From the NCBI RefSeq assembly GCF_020532705.1, contig NZ_JAJAVD010000001.1, positions 1,488,001 to 1,552,000 of the forward strand: DNA of 64,000 nt, written 5' to 3'. The notes under the pieces are model-generated. The model saw only the letters and a program-made list of their open reading frames with translations, had not been told where the DNA came from and ran no database searches. Position 1 is the first letter of the stretch. Every line of letters starts with the position of its first letter. The translations under genes were made by a program, and so were the position numbers. Source of the stretch: Methylobacillus caricis. Its GTDB lineage: Bacteria > Pseudomonadota > Gammaproteobacteria > Burkholderiales > Methylophilaceae. Below are positions 1 through 7,957 of the stretch, in pieces.

Positions 1-612
1 TTCACGAACGCATCAGCCACCAGCGCAGCTAACGACATCAACGACAATGGCTATATTGTTGGGGCGATCTACCAGGACAGCACAAGCTATGCCGCTTTCT
101 GGAATAGCAATAATGAACTGGTACTGCTTGACACATTGGGCGGAATTGGCAGCGAGGCGTTCGCCATCAATAATAGCAATGTCGCTGTAGGTTGGGGCAT
201 GTCTTCAGACTCCAGGCAACACGCTACCCTATGGGATAATGGTGAAGTCATTGACCTCGGCACACTAGGCGGCTATGCCAGCTACGCCTATGGCATCAAC
301 AACCTGGGGCAAGTAGTCGGCAGTTATATTGAGGATCGCGATGGTTCATGGGAGGAGTTTGCCGTGCTCTGGGATAATGGAACTGCCATCAACCTTAACA
401 CCCTCCTCGGCAGCAACACAGGCATCACCTTGGTATCGGCTAACGGCATTAATGACCAAGGATGGATCATCGCCCAGGGTGTTGATAGCAACGGACATTA
501 CAGCTCATACCTCCTCGCACCGGTACCAGAACCTGAAACCTATGCCCTGCTGCTGGCCGGTTTAGGCCTCATTGGCATAGTGCGCCGCAAAGTCCGCGCT
601 CTCAATGCCTGA
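1..612 (+). CDS. HAF-repeat PEP-CTERM surface protein (3' part)
   Basis: The reading frame is open from the first base of the window, so the N-terminus and signal peptide lie outside. The visible part carries repeated segments of the type 'A.dINn.G.vvG' followed by 'LGTLGG.' (for example around residues 40-60 and 80-100), which is the pattern of the HAF extracellular repeat. The C-terminus is an exosortase sorting signal: VPEPETYA, a hydrophobic stretch, then basic residues (VRRK). By family knowledge such proteins are exported, processed at the PEP motif and retained in the cell surface or exopolysaccharide. A strong terminator follows directly. The cargo function is unknown; the assignment to the PEP-CTERM class is firm. 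Confidence 0.85.
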   Translation, partial: FTNASATSAANDINDNGYIVGAIYQDSTSYAAFWNSNNELVLLDTLGGIGSEAFAINNSNVAVGWGMSSDSRQHATLWDNGEVIDLGTLGGYASYAYGINNLGQVVGSYIEDRDGSWEEFAVLWDNGTAINLNTLLGSNTGITLVSANGINDQGWIIAQGVDSNGHYSSYLLAPVPEPETYALLLAGLGLIGIVRRKVRALNA

Positions 613-630
613 TTAGCAAGTGCAACCTGA

Positions 631-660
631 AGCCCTGCTTACCCAGCAGGGCTTTTTTCT
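631..660 (+). terminator. Rho-independent terminator after the HAF/PEP-CTERM gene
   Basis: A perfect 9-bp stem (AGCCCTGCT at 631-639 and AGCAGGGCT at 645-653) with a 5-nt loop is followed by a run of T. It starts 18 bp after the stop codon. Confidence 0.9.
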
Positions 661-932
661 TAATTTGCACTGCGCGCTGCGCAATCGATTCCGGGAATAA
701 ATTAACGTGCTGGAAGTTGAAATGGCGAACAAGTGCAACGCCGAACAACCCTGATCGTGAGCATAGTAACCAACTGTCGACACATCCTGATCAGGGAAGC
801 GCGCCGGCACGCATGCTGAGTTGTTTTTCGGCCAACTGCCCGCCATAAACGCAGTCTATAAAAATCTTTAGAGCAGTTTTCGCGCTTGATTTACAACGCT
901 GCTATCTAGACTGTAACTACGCGGAAGAACCT
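661..932. other. Gene-free spacer
   Basis: The stretch between the terminator and the DUF5610 stop codon holds no convincing gene. The only reading frame of note is a 77-codon minus-strand frame without a ribosome site or recognisable motif. I see no repeat or RNA gene here. Confidence 0.5.
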
Positions 933-1514
933 TTAATCTGCATCACCACGAATGGCCGAGAGCTTTGCCCCCAGAAAATCATCATAGCCTTTTTGCACAA
1001 GATCGTAGGTCTTGGCTATATCAGATGCCACCGGGCTGTTCTCTCCCAGTACATTCAAGCCGGTGAGAATATCCTTGGCTTCAGCATAACCTTTTTCAAA
1101 ACCACCTCGAATGAGCGCCACAAAGTCTCGAGCCACTGTTTCCGGGTCTTTATTGGGATAGCGTGCAGCATATGCATCGAAAAAGCCGGTTGATAAAGAA
1201 AGGATGCGCGACGCTGTGGCTTCTGGACTATTATCCTGCCCCAGGGCATTCTCAATGGCGTTGGGTCCAAACTCCGGTGCCAGTACGGTATTCAATTGTT
1301 CCACTGCTGAACGATAGAGCAAGGCCAAGCCATCATTGCCAGACTGGATAGACACTTGCAATGAAGCCTGAAGAATCTGTCCATTGAGCGCGGCTTTCTG
1401 CTGTTCAGGGCGAAGCTCGGCCTGTTTCCTTGCTTCATTCAAAGCCTCACTGGCCGGAGCAGTCACAGCTGGCGTGGATGTAACCGTCGTCAAGCCACTA
1501 TTGGTTGCCACCAT
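933..1514 (-). CDS. DUF5610-like protein
   Basis: A 193-residue soluble protein without signal peptide or membrane segment. The N-terminal 30 residues are Thr/Ala/Pro/Ser-rich and look disordered. From about residue 35 it is helical, with a central motif NSPEATASRILSLSTGFFDAY and the later RGGFEKGYAEAKDIL block, which I recognise as the pattern of the DUF5610 domain. The ATG is preceded by an AGGAG-type ribosome site (AAAGGAGAATGTA on the coding strand). It stands alone between divergent neighbours, so context gives no function. The family has no established role that I can cite; the domain name is from memory and moderately sure. Confidence 0.7.
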   Translation of the reverse strand: MVATNSGLTTVTSTPAVTAPASEALNEARKQAELRPEQQKAALNGQILQASLQVSIQSGNDGLALLYRSAVEQLNTVLAPEFGPNAIENALGQDNSPEATASRILSLSTGFFDAYAARYPNKDPETVARDFVALIRGGFEKGYAEAKDILTGLNVLGENSPVASDIAKTYDLVQKGYDDFLGAKLSAIRGDAD

Positions 1515-1675
1515 TACATTCTCCTTTAACTACAGAAAGTTGATATGAGATATATCGACAATTAAACGAAGATATTAAATATTTTGCAGATAACTCACAT
1601 AAATTGTGCGTACTTGCCACATTGGTATACAGGAATAAAATAAGCTGCATCCCTAGACTTTTGAGGACTCTCTCC

Positions 1676-2695
1676 ATGAAAGCGGTTGCCCTGACTCATT
1701 ACCTCCCGATTGATCATCCCGATGCATTGCTGGATGTAGATATTTCTACGCCGGCACCTGGGCCGCATGACCTGCTGGTGAAGGTTGAAGCCATTGCAGT
1801 CAACCCAGTGGATACCAAGGTACGCGCTCCCAAGGACAAGGTGGAAGCTGAACCTAAGGTATTGGGCTGGGATGCAGTGGGAACAGTAGTGGAAATCGGT
1901 AGCGCAGTGAGCCTGTTCAAAGTAGGTGAGGCTGTGTATTACGCCGGGGATATCACACGCCAGGGGTGCAACAGTGAATATCAAGTGGTGGATGAACGCA
2001 TTGTTGGCCACAAGCCGAAGACATTGAGTGCTGCTGAAGCGGCAGCCTTGCCCCTCACGGCAATTACGGCTTGGGAATCATTGTTCGACCGGCTAAAGGT
2101 GGAGGCTCCACCAAACGTCAAAAAGCCTAAAGCCATCCTCATCATTGGCGGTGCCGGCGGTGTGGGTTCGATAGCAATCCAGCTGGCCGCAAAGGTAGCC
2201 GGTTTACATGTCATTGCCACTGCTTCGCGCCCCGAGTCCGCCGCCTGGTGCCGTGAACTGGGGGCTCACGACATTGTTGACCATAGCGTGGATATTGTTA
2301 GCCAGGTAAAAGCCTTGAATCTTGAATATGTCGACTATGTGTTGATCCTGAATAATACGGATCAACACTGCCCTGCCGCAGTCAGGCTGGTAGTACCTCA
2401 AGGAGCTATTTGCAGCATAGTCGAGAACAACCATCTACTGGATATCGCTCCGCTCAAGAACAAGAGCGCAAGTTTCACATGGGAATTGATGTTTACCCGC
2501 GCCATGTACAAAACAGAAGACATGATCAAGCAACATTACCTGCTGAATGAAATTGCACGCTTGGCGGACCATGGCATATTGCGTACCACCTTGGCTCAAA
2601 CCCTCACGCCCATCAATGCCAGCAACCTGAAGAAAGCCCATGCAGCACTGGAATCTGGACGCACCATAGGCAAAATTGTGCTTGAAGGCTTCTAA
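1676..2695 (+). CDS. Zinc-type alcohol dehydrogenase family / quinone oxidoreductase-like protein
   Basis: A 339-residue medium-chain dehydrogenase/reductase. The N-terminal GroES-like half contains DLLVKVEAIAVNPVDTK; the Rossmann half carries the nucleotide motif IIGGAGGVGSIAIQLA (about residues 155-170). The Cys and His residues of the catalytic zinc site of true alcohol dehydrogenases are not evident, which fits the zinc-independent NADPH quinone-reductase branch (TIGR02817-like). The reading frame is open 24 codons further upstream, but the start at MKAVALTHY matches the family N-terminus and follows GAGGA by about 8 nt. It stands alone. The physiological substrate cannot be told. Confidence 0.85.
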   Translation: MKAVALTHYLPIDHPDALLDVDISTPAPGPHDLLVKVEAIAVNPVDTKVRAPKDKVEAEPKVLGWDAVGTVVEIGSAVSLFKVGEAVYYAGDITRQGCNSEYQVVDERIVGHKPKTLSAAEAAALPLTAITAWESLFDRLKVEAPPNVKKPKAILIIGGAGGVGSIAIQLAAKVAGLHVIATASRPESAAWCRELGAHDIVDHSVDIVSQVKALNLEYVDYVLILNNTDQHCPAAVRLVVPQGAICSIVENNHLLDIAPLKNKSASFTWELMFTRAMYKTEDMIKQHYLLNEIARLADHGILRTTLAQTLTPINASNLKKAHAALESGRTIGKIVLEGF

Positions 2696-2731
2696 ATCAA
2701 GCATGCCCGCCATCATGATAAGATAGCAGGC

Positions 2732-3088
2732 ATGCGGATGCGATCTCGTACCATCTCAACCTTCAGCGCCTGCCTTGCTGGCCTTGCCTTGTTGCTGGCC
2801 TGCCTGGCGCCCTCTGTTTCGTCACTATTGGCAGAACGTTCAAACCAGCAGTGGTTTATGGGCGAGCTTTGCTCCACTAAAGCACCCAACTCCAAACAAC
2901 CCGCCTCCCAAGACCACGCAAAATGTCCATTTTGCGTGGCGCAACTGGACAGCCTGGCAAGCAGTAGCCTGAGCTCCATCCCGGTTATGCTCTCCCGGTT
3001 AACGCTATCTCCTGCAATATCAAGGCATGAATGGGCTTTGCTGCCATCATGGAATAGCCGTCCTCGAGGCCCGCCCTTTTTCCATTGA
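2732..3088 (+). CDS. DUF2946 protein (copper-associated)
   Basis: A 118-residue protein with a hydrophobic N-terminal segment (residues about 8-30, rich in Leu/Ala/Cys) that may be a signal or anchor. The mature part has a single ELCS Cys and a H-x-KCPFC motif at about residues 67-72, and ends in a RGPP motif; these are the marks of DUF2946. In many proteobacteria this family sits beside copper chaperones and copper-linked TonB receptors, and here the next gene is a PCu(A)C copper chaperone 65 bp downstream. A role in copper handling is inferred from this pairing and the Cys motif, not proven. Two in-frame ATGs (2732, 2738) are possible starts. Confidence 0.7.
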   Translation: MRMRSRTISTFSACLAGLALLLACLAPSVSSLLAERSNQQWFMGELCSTKAPNSKQPASQDHAKCPFCVAQLDSLASSSLSSIPVMLSRLTLSPAISRHEWALLPSWNSRPRGPPFFH

Positions 3089-3125
3089 CATTTTCGCCGA
3101 TAAATCACACGGAACATCATCACCA

Positions 3126-3139
3126 TGCCATGCATGGCA
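3126..3139. promoter_or_regulatory. 14-bp perfect palindrome upstream of the PCu(A)C gene
   Basis: TGCCATGCATGGCA reads the same on both strands and lies 14 bp before the start codon of the copper chaperone gene, just upstream of its AAGGA ribosome site. It could be a repressor operator or an RNA hairpin that affects translation. No regulator is identified. Confidence 0.35.
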
Positions 3140-3153
3140 AAAGGAAAAAGTAA

Positions 3154-3597
3154 ATGAAGGGAATATTGATTGGGCTGATGCTGCTATATTGCATGCATGC
3201 TCAGGCAGAAGTCACTGTAGTGGAACCATGGGTACGCGCTACAGCCCCTGGCCAAAAAGTTGCAGCGGCTTACCTGCGCATGGTTTCTGACAAGGATGCA
3301 AAACTGGTGGCGGCGAACTCGCCGTTTGCGGACAAGGTCGAACTTCACGATATGCATGTGGAGGATGGCATCATGAAAATGCGCCCAATCCAGGCATTGC
3401 CATTGACCGCCAACCAACCTGTTGAACTGAAACCTGGAGGCCTGCACCTCATGTTGCATGGGATAAAGGCCGCTGTACAAGCGGGTGATACCATACCCAT
3501 CACATTGGTATTTGAAGACAAACAGGGGAAACGTGAAAGCGTTGCCCTGGTCTTCAATGGACGAGCTTTGACAGGCATGGTGCCGCGCAACCATTAA
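3154..3597 (+). CDS. PCu(A)C-type periplasmic copper chaperone
   Basis: A 147-residue exported protein; the signal peptide ends near MHAQA (residues 14-18). The core has the PCu(A)C copper ligand set: His and Met in ELHDMH (about residues 63-69), a Met in MKM about ten residues later, and HLMLHG about 21 residues further on, matching the H(M)X10MX21HXM pattern of the family. Such proteins carry Cu(I) in the periplasm to cytochrome oxidase centres or to detoxification systems. The start is preceded by AAGGAAAAAG. It probably forms a unit with the DUF2946 gene upstream. The assignment is strong; the target of the copper is not known. Confidence 0.9.
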   Translation: MKGILIGLMLLYCMHAQAEVTVVEPWVRATAPGQKVAAAYLRMVSDKDAKLVAANSPFADKVELHDMHVEDGIMKMRPIQALPLTANQPVELKPGGLHLMLHGIKAAVQAGDTIPITLVFEDKQGKRESVALVFNGRALTGMVPRNH

Positions 3598-3658
3598 GCC
3601 AGTCAAAACCCAGGCAGGTAAACCCTGCCCCCTTACCATACCAAGATTGGAGCCAGCA

Positions 3659-4597
3659 TTGATTGCAAAACTACTTCACAGCTTAAGCCAACGCTCTGTA
3701 CACAGGCTGTTGTGCCTACGCCAGCTACTGATCCAGTCAGTACTCTCCTGGTTCTCGCACCGGGCAACAAGCAAAGGGGCGGCCCTGGCTTTCTATACCA
3801 TGTTTTCACTCACGCCCATCCTGGTGCTTGTGATTGCAATCGCGGGCTATTTCCTTGGCGAACGCGCGGCGCATGGCGAAATCGTCACCCAGATTTCAGA
3901 CCTGGTGGGTGAAAGCGGCGCACAAGTAATACAGAACATGCTGGCAAAATCCAGCAACCCAAAATCCGGCATTATTGCGACATTGATTGCCAGCACCCTG
4001 CTGTTTATTGGCGCAACCACGGTATTTGCCGAACTGAAGGCCAGCCTGGATGAAATCTGGGAAACCACCAAGGCCAAGACCCAAGGCAGCAAGCAGGCGA
4101 TAGGTGCATTGCTCAAAACCCGCCTGTTGGCATTCAGCATCATCATTTCACTAGCGTTTCTGTTGCTGACCTCGTTGCTGGTCAACGCTGGCCTGGCCCT
4201 GGTGGAAGAATACGCGACTCAATTCGTCGGCCGCTTTATCACCGCCATCGGTATCTTCAAGCAGATTTCCGCCCTGGTAAGCTTTGGCGTCATTACCTCA
4301 ATGTTTGCCGTGATCTACAAGATGCTGCCCGATGTGAAACTGCCATGGTCAGATGTATGGGCAGGCGCAGCGTTTACCGCCATCCTGTTCAGCTTGGGTA
4401 AATACGTCATCGGCATATATCTGGGCAATAGTGCCGTCGCCTCAAGTTTTGGGGCTGCCGGCTCGTTGATTGCCCTGCTGCTGTGGGTTTATTACTCTGC
4501 GCAGATTTTCTTTTTTGGAGCAGAAATTACACGTCAATATGCGCTGACATTTGGCAGTTTGCGCAACATTCCCGCAGACCAGATCCCAGGAAAATAA
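3659..4597 (+). CDS. YihY/BrkB family inner-membrane protein
   Basis: A 312-residue polytopic protein with about six membrane segments and the family motif RATSKGAALAFYTMFSLTPIL near residue 38. The family was once called ribonuclease BN, but that activity belongs to another protein; the real role of BrkB/YihY is unsettled. Two TTG codons can start it (3647 and 3659); I prefer 3659 because GGAG at 3649-3652 then sits 6 nt upstream. The gene follows the copper chaperone gene at about 60 bp on the same strand and ends 10 bp from the convergent methyltransferase gene. Confidence 0.85.
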   Translation: MIAKLLHSLSQRSVHRLLCLRQLLIQSVLSWFSHRATSKGAALAFYTMFSLTPILVLVIAIAGYFLGERAAHGEIVTQISDLVGESGAQVIQNMLAKSSNPKSGIIATLIASTLLFIGATTVFAELKASLDEIWETTKAKTQGSKQAIGALLKTRLLAFSIIISLAFLLLTSLLVNAGLALVEEYATQFVGRFITAIGIFKQISALVSFGVITSMFAVIYKMLPDVKLPWSDVWAGAAFTAILFSLGKYVIGIYLGNSAVASSFGAAGSLIALLLWVYYSAQIFFFGAEITRQYALTFGSLRNIPADQIPGK

Positions 4598-4607
4598 CCG
4601 CCCACTT

Positions 4608-5429
4608 TCAATAGATGAAACGGGTGTGCAAATCCTGCAGGTTGAGTTCTTCGAGGATTTGCTCCAGGCGGCTCTGGGCATTGCGCCTGGGGCTATTCTT
4701 GTAGCGGGCGATAATCAGCTCGTTTTTCATTGAATGCTCCCAGCCTACCAGCTCCGTCACCGTTACCTGGTATCCATGGGCTTCCAGCTGCAGGCACCGC
4801 AACACGTTGGTGATCTGGCTGCCGAATTCACGGGTATGAATGGGATGCCGCCAGATTTCGGATAAGGGCGTTTTGCCGAAAGACTCACTCTTGTGGCGAC
4901 GCAACACTTCCGCCACCTCGGCCTGGCAACAAGGCACCAGCACCATGAATTGCGCACGCTTCTCCAGGCCAAACCTGATGGCGTCATCGGTGGCGGTATT
5001 GCAGGCATGCAGAGCGGTCACGATATCCACCTGTTCTGGCAAGGCAGTGGATGCAATCGACTCTTCCACGCTCAGGTGCAGGAAATCCATGCGGCCAAAA
5101 CCGAGGTTTTCCGCGAGCTCCTGCGATTTCTGCACCAGCTCGCCCCTTGTCTCAATCCCGACAATCCGGCCCGCATGCTGCTGCTTCATGAACAGATCAT
5201 AGAGAATGAACCCAAGATAGGACTTGCCAGCGCCATGATCGACCAGCACCGGATTATCGTTTTCCAGGATCACTTCATTGAGCAATGGCTCGATGAAGTG
5301 ATAGAGGTGGTAAACCTGCTTGAGTTTGCGGCGTGTATCCTGGTTAAGCTTGCCATCCCGGGTAAGGATATGCAGCGCCTTCAGTAACTCTATGGATTGA
5401 TGGGGTTTGATTTCCGGGATCAGCGTCAT
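4608..5429 (-). CDS. Class I SAM-dependent methyltransferase (Methyltransf_32-like)
   Basis: A 273-residue soluble protein. Motif I of the SAM-binding fold is LVDHGAGKSYLGF (about residues 62-74), followed by the acidic GIETR loop and the DIVTALHACNTATDDA block, then LVPCCQAE. This DxGAGK...HAC...PCCQ pattern is that of the PF13679 group, related to eukaryotic METTL25/GSTCD-like proteins. The substrate is unknown. A GGAGGA ribosome site is visible upstream of the ATG. It is transcribed towards brkB with no clear terminator between them, so the two messages may overlap. Confidence 0.75.
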   Translation of the reverse strand: MTLIPEIKPHQSIELLKALHILTRDGKLNQDTRRKLKQVYHLYHFIEPLLNEVILENDNPVLVDHGAGKSYLGFILYDLFMKQQHAGRIVGIETRGELVQKSQELAENLGFGRMDFLHLSVEESIASTALPEQVDIVTALHACNTATDDAIRFGLEKRAQFMVLVPCCQAEVAEVLRRHKSESFGKTPLSEIWRHPIHTREFGSQITNVLRCLQLEAHGYQVTVTELVGWEHSMKNELIIARYKNSPRRNAQSRLEQILEELNLQDLHTRFIY

Positions 5430-5533
5430 GGCGCTATTTTAGCACTCCTCCGCCGGATATCTGCACGCACCATGGAGATCAACATCTGCTACCCAGCCTG
5501 ACCAGGCGCGAGCTTACTTTCGGCAGTCGCCAG

Positions 5534-5561
5534 TTGAATGGCAGAACATTCCGCCATTCAA
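5534..5561 (-). terminator. Hairpin downstream of the His-rich lipoprotein gene
   Basis: A perfect 9-bp inverted repeat (TTGAATGGC / GCCATTCAA) with a 10-nt loop lies 14 bp after the stop codon of the minus-strand gene. No T-run follows, so it may protect or pause the transcript instead of terminating it. Confidence 0.4.
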
Positions 5562-5574
5562 CCTCAATCAAGGC

Positions 5575-6321
5575 CTAATTCTGCGCATGCTCATGATCAT
5601 CATGGGCATGGTGACTTGCATGATGGTGCACATGCACGCCAGGAGCACCCTTGGCCAGCGCCAGCCAGGCCGTTGCGCTCTGGTCATGCTCCATATCACC
5701 GATATCGGTAAAGTCCACATGCTGATAGGTCTGCAATACCGCGTAGGTGGTTTTTTCCACTGGCAGCGCCTGCCCGAAACGCTGCACCAGCTTTACGGTC
5801 ACCACGCGGTCAGGGTAGTGATACTGAACCTGCAAGGGAATTTGCAGTGCAGGAATCCAGGTAACCTCCGTCTTCACCTGATCGAGTTTGCCGCGGTACA
5901 CCTCCGTAGACATGCCTTGATATGTCTTGCCTGCCAATTTTTCCAGGGTAGACAATTCTTCCTGTGTCACCAAGCGGGATAATGCCTGCCATTTTTCCAT
6001 GCCAGCGGATATGCCGAGGAGACGAAGGTCCACCGGGTTGTAATCGATGGCACGCTTCTCATTGTGCATCACGTAAACATAATCAAGGCTGCCATCGGCC
6101 TGCACTTGCCACAGGTCGCTGTGGCTGGCGCCTACATCCCTAAGTTCAAGCTGATTTGAATCGCGCATCATGATCCACTCCCGTGCTACCGGTTTTTTGC
6201 ATGGAATAGCGCACTGCGAAGTTTCAAACCTGGCATTCAGGACCGGCAGGTCGTCGGCTGAAGCCACATTGCATCCCAGCAATAGCAGGCCCAAGCCAGA
6301 TAACTTCAGGTATTTCTGCAT
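5575..6321 (-). CDS. Lipoprotein with His-rich C-terminus, next to phoA
   Basis: A 248-residue protein of unrecognised family. The N-terminus has a lipoprotein-type signal (LLLLGC, Cys at about residue 17). The mature part has two Cys in SQCAIPCKK and a beta-rich middle. The last 20 residues are very rich in His and Asp (HVHHHASHHAHDDHEHAQN), a likely metal-binding tail. The start is the ATG at 6321, which puts AAGGA 7 nt upstream; an upstream ATG lies too close to that site. It follows phoA on the same strand after a 101-bp gap that contains a terminator-like hairpin. A role in metal supply for alkaline phosphatase is only a guess from position. Confidence 0.7.
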   Translation of the reverse strand: MQKYLKLSGLGLLLLGCNVASADDLPVLNARFETSQCAIPCKKPVAREWIMMRDSNQLELRDVGASHSDLWQVQADGSLDYVYVMHNEKRAIDYNPVDLRLLGISAGMEKWQALSRLVTQEELSTLEKLAGKTYQGMSTEVYRGKLDQVKTEVTWIPALQIPLQVQYHYPDRVVTVKLVQRFGQALPVEKTTYAVLQTYQHVDFTDIGDMEHDQSATAWLALAKGAPGVHVHHHASHHAHDDHEHAQN

Positions 6322-6349
6322 ATTCATATCCTTCAGGTTCAACAATATT

Positions 6350-6391
6350 CAACAAAAAGCAATGGACGGGGCAGCTTGCGCCACCCCGTCC
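6350..6391 (-). terminator. Terminator-like hairpin after phoA
   Basis: GGACGGGG (6364-6371) pairs with CCCCGTCC (6384-6391), with two more inner pairs; on the minus strand a short T5 tract follows within about 6 nt. It may end most phoA messages before the His-rich gene. Confidence 0.6.
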
Positions 6392-6422
6392 TGTAGTCAT
6401 AGTGCCTTGATCAAACTGGACA

Positions 6423-7940
6423 TCAGAAACCGAATGCGTCCTTCATGACATGGAAAATGTAGTGCTGTTCCTGGATACCCTGGAACAGGTATGCCTTCGG
6501 GCCGCCTGCAAATATTTCCACTTCCTCGGCAGCATGAGTCTCTGAATCCAGCGGTACGGTCACTTCCTGGTGGAAGTCTGGATGGCTGGTATCCACATTG
6601 GTCATGTCTTCGATACGGCCACTGCGTGCAGGGAAGTTGTACACGTCTTCACCTGGCACGTTCGGGTAGTAGCCTTTACCGTTCGCGTAGGAAATGGTGG
6701 TATATGGGTTGCCGTCAGTTGCCTTTGTCAGGTTGCCGTCAACAGTCACCTTGCCAAGGATAGGATTGCCACGCTCTGGGTAACCACCGATTGTCATGGT
6801 GTGGCTATGGTCGGCAGTCACGATAATCAGGGTTTCATTCAGGTCAACCTTTTCCAGGGCCTTCTTCACTGCGTCAGACAAGGCAATGGTATCTGTCAGG
6901 GCGCGGTAGGCATTGTTGGCATGATGGCCATGGTCGATACGGCCAGCTTCCACCATCAGGAAGAATCCTTGCGGGTTCTTCTTGAGTATGTCCACGGCCT
7001 TGCCTGTCATTTCAGCCAGGGATGGCTCCTTGCCTGTATCAGTTGGACGATCATGCTCATATTCCATGTGGGAGCGCTCGAACAAACCCAGCAAGCGGTC
7101 TGTATTGGCTGGATTGATGGCATCAAACTGCGCCTGGTTCCAGACATACTTGCCACCGAACTTGTTCACATATTCCTGGGCCAGGTTACGGCCATCACGG
7201 CGCTCACCCATGCGACCGGCATCTTCCGGATCATTGAAGGTGTTAGGCAGGAATTTGCTACGGCCGCCGCCCAGTACAACCTCGATACCGTTGCCAATCC
7301 CGCCAGCGCCGAAATTATCGATCAGCTGGGAGGCAATATCTTTCACTTCGGTATCAGCTGGCACGTTGTTGTCAGATTCCCAGTCACGAGTCGATGTGTG
7401 GGCATAGGTGGCTGCCGGTGTCGCATGAGTGATACGTGCAGTGGAGACAATACCGGTGGAGCGGCCGTTCTGCTCAGCCAATTCCAGGATAGTCGCCAGC
7501 TTTGCTGCCTGCACTTTATTGTTATCCTTATCACCATTCTTGACCGTTTGGTTGACGGAGAGTACACCGTCATTTGTCTTCACGCCGGTCACCATCGCGG
7601 TCATGGTAGGTGCGGAATCGGATGTCTGCTGATTGGCAGAATAAGTCTTGGACAAAGCCAGATAGGGCAGCGTCTCGAAAGACAGCTTGTTGCGCTCGCC
7701 ATCCAACCCCTTGAGCTGGCCTTCCAGAATGCGGGCAGCAGTCACTGTGGAAACACCCATGCCGTCACCAACAAACAGAATCACATTTTTGGCCTTGCGT
7801 GTATTGGGGTACAGCTTCTTGGCAGCAGCCAATGCTGCTTGTCCATCCTCATACCAGGTGCTGGCATCTTCCGCCATCGCCTGGCCGCCCATAGCCATCA
7901 TCACTGCCAGTGCAGATACCTTCATCATTGCTTTTTTCAT
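6423..7940 (-). CDS. phoA: Alkaline phosphatase (periplasmic)
   Basis: A 505-residue PhoA-family enzyme that hydrolyses phosphate monoesters in the periplasm. Signal peptide residues 1-23 (ending AMA). All key residues are visible: metal ligand D59 in LFVGDGMG, nucleophile S109 in SDSAP, DHGHH in VEAGRIDHGHHANN, TADHSH, and the last ligand His in ETHAAEEV near the C-terminus. The ribosome site AGGGAA lies 8 nt before the ATG. Only 17 bp separate it from the PEP-CTERM gene upstream on the same strand, so the two are almost surely co-transcribed. It has no sorting signal of its own. No convincing Pho box was found before the operon. Confidence 0.95.
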   Translation of the reverse strand: MKKAMMKVSALAVMMAMGGQAMAEDASTWYEDGQAALAAAKKLYPNTRKAKNVILFVGDGMGVSTVTAARILEGQLKGLDGERNKLSFETLPYLALSKTYSANQQTSDSAPTMTAMVTGVKTNDGVLSVNQTVKNGDKDNNKVQAAKLATILELAEQNGRSTGIVSTARITHATPAATYAHTSTRDWESDNNVPADTEVKDIASQLIDNFGAGGIGNGIEVVLGGGRSKFLPNTFNDPEDAGRMGERRDGRNLAQEYVNKFGGKYVWNQAQFDAINPANTDRLLGLFERSHMEYEHDRPTDTGKEPSLAEMTGKAVDILKKNPQGFFLMVEAGRIDHGHHANNAYRALTDTIALSDAVKKALEKVDLNETLIIVTADHSHTMTIGGYPERGNPILGKVTVDGNLTKATDGNPYTTISYANGKGYYPNVPGEDVYNFPARSGRIEDMTNVDTSHPDFHQEVTVPLDSETHAAEEVEIFAGGPKAYLFQGIQEQHYIFHVMKDAFGF

Positions 7941-7957
7941 TTGATATATTCCCTGTA

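Noticed and set aside
613-846. A 77-codon minus-strand frame in the first spacer
   Set aside because: It overlaps the terminator, lacks a ribosome site and has no recognisable family or signal peptide.
1595-2011. A 138-codon minus-strand frame opposite the dehydrogenase gene
   Set aside because: His/Cys-rich antisense product with no family features; the plus-strand gene explains the region.
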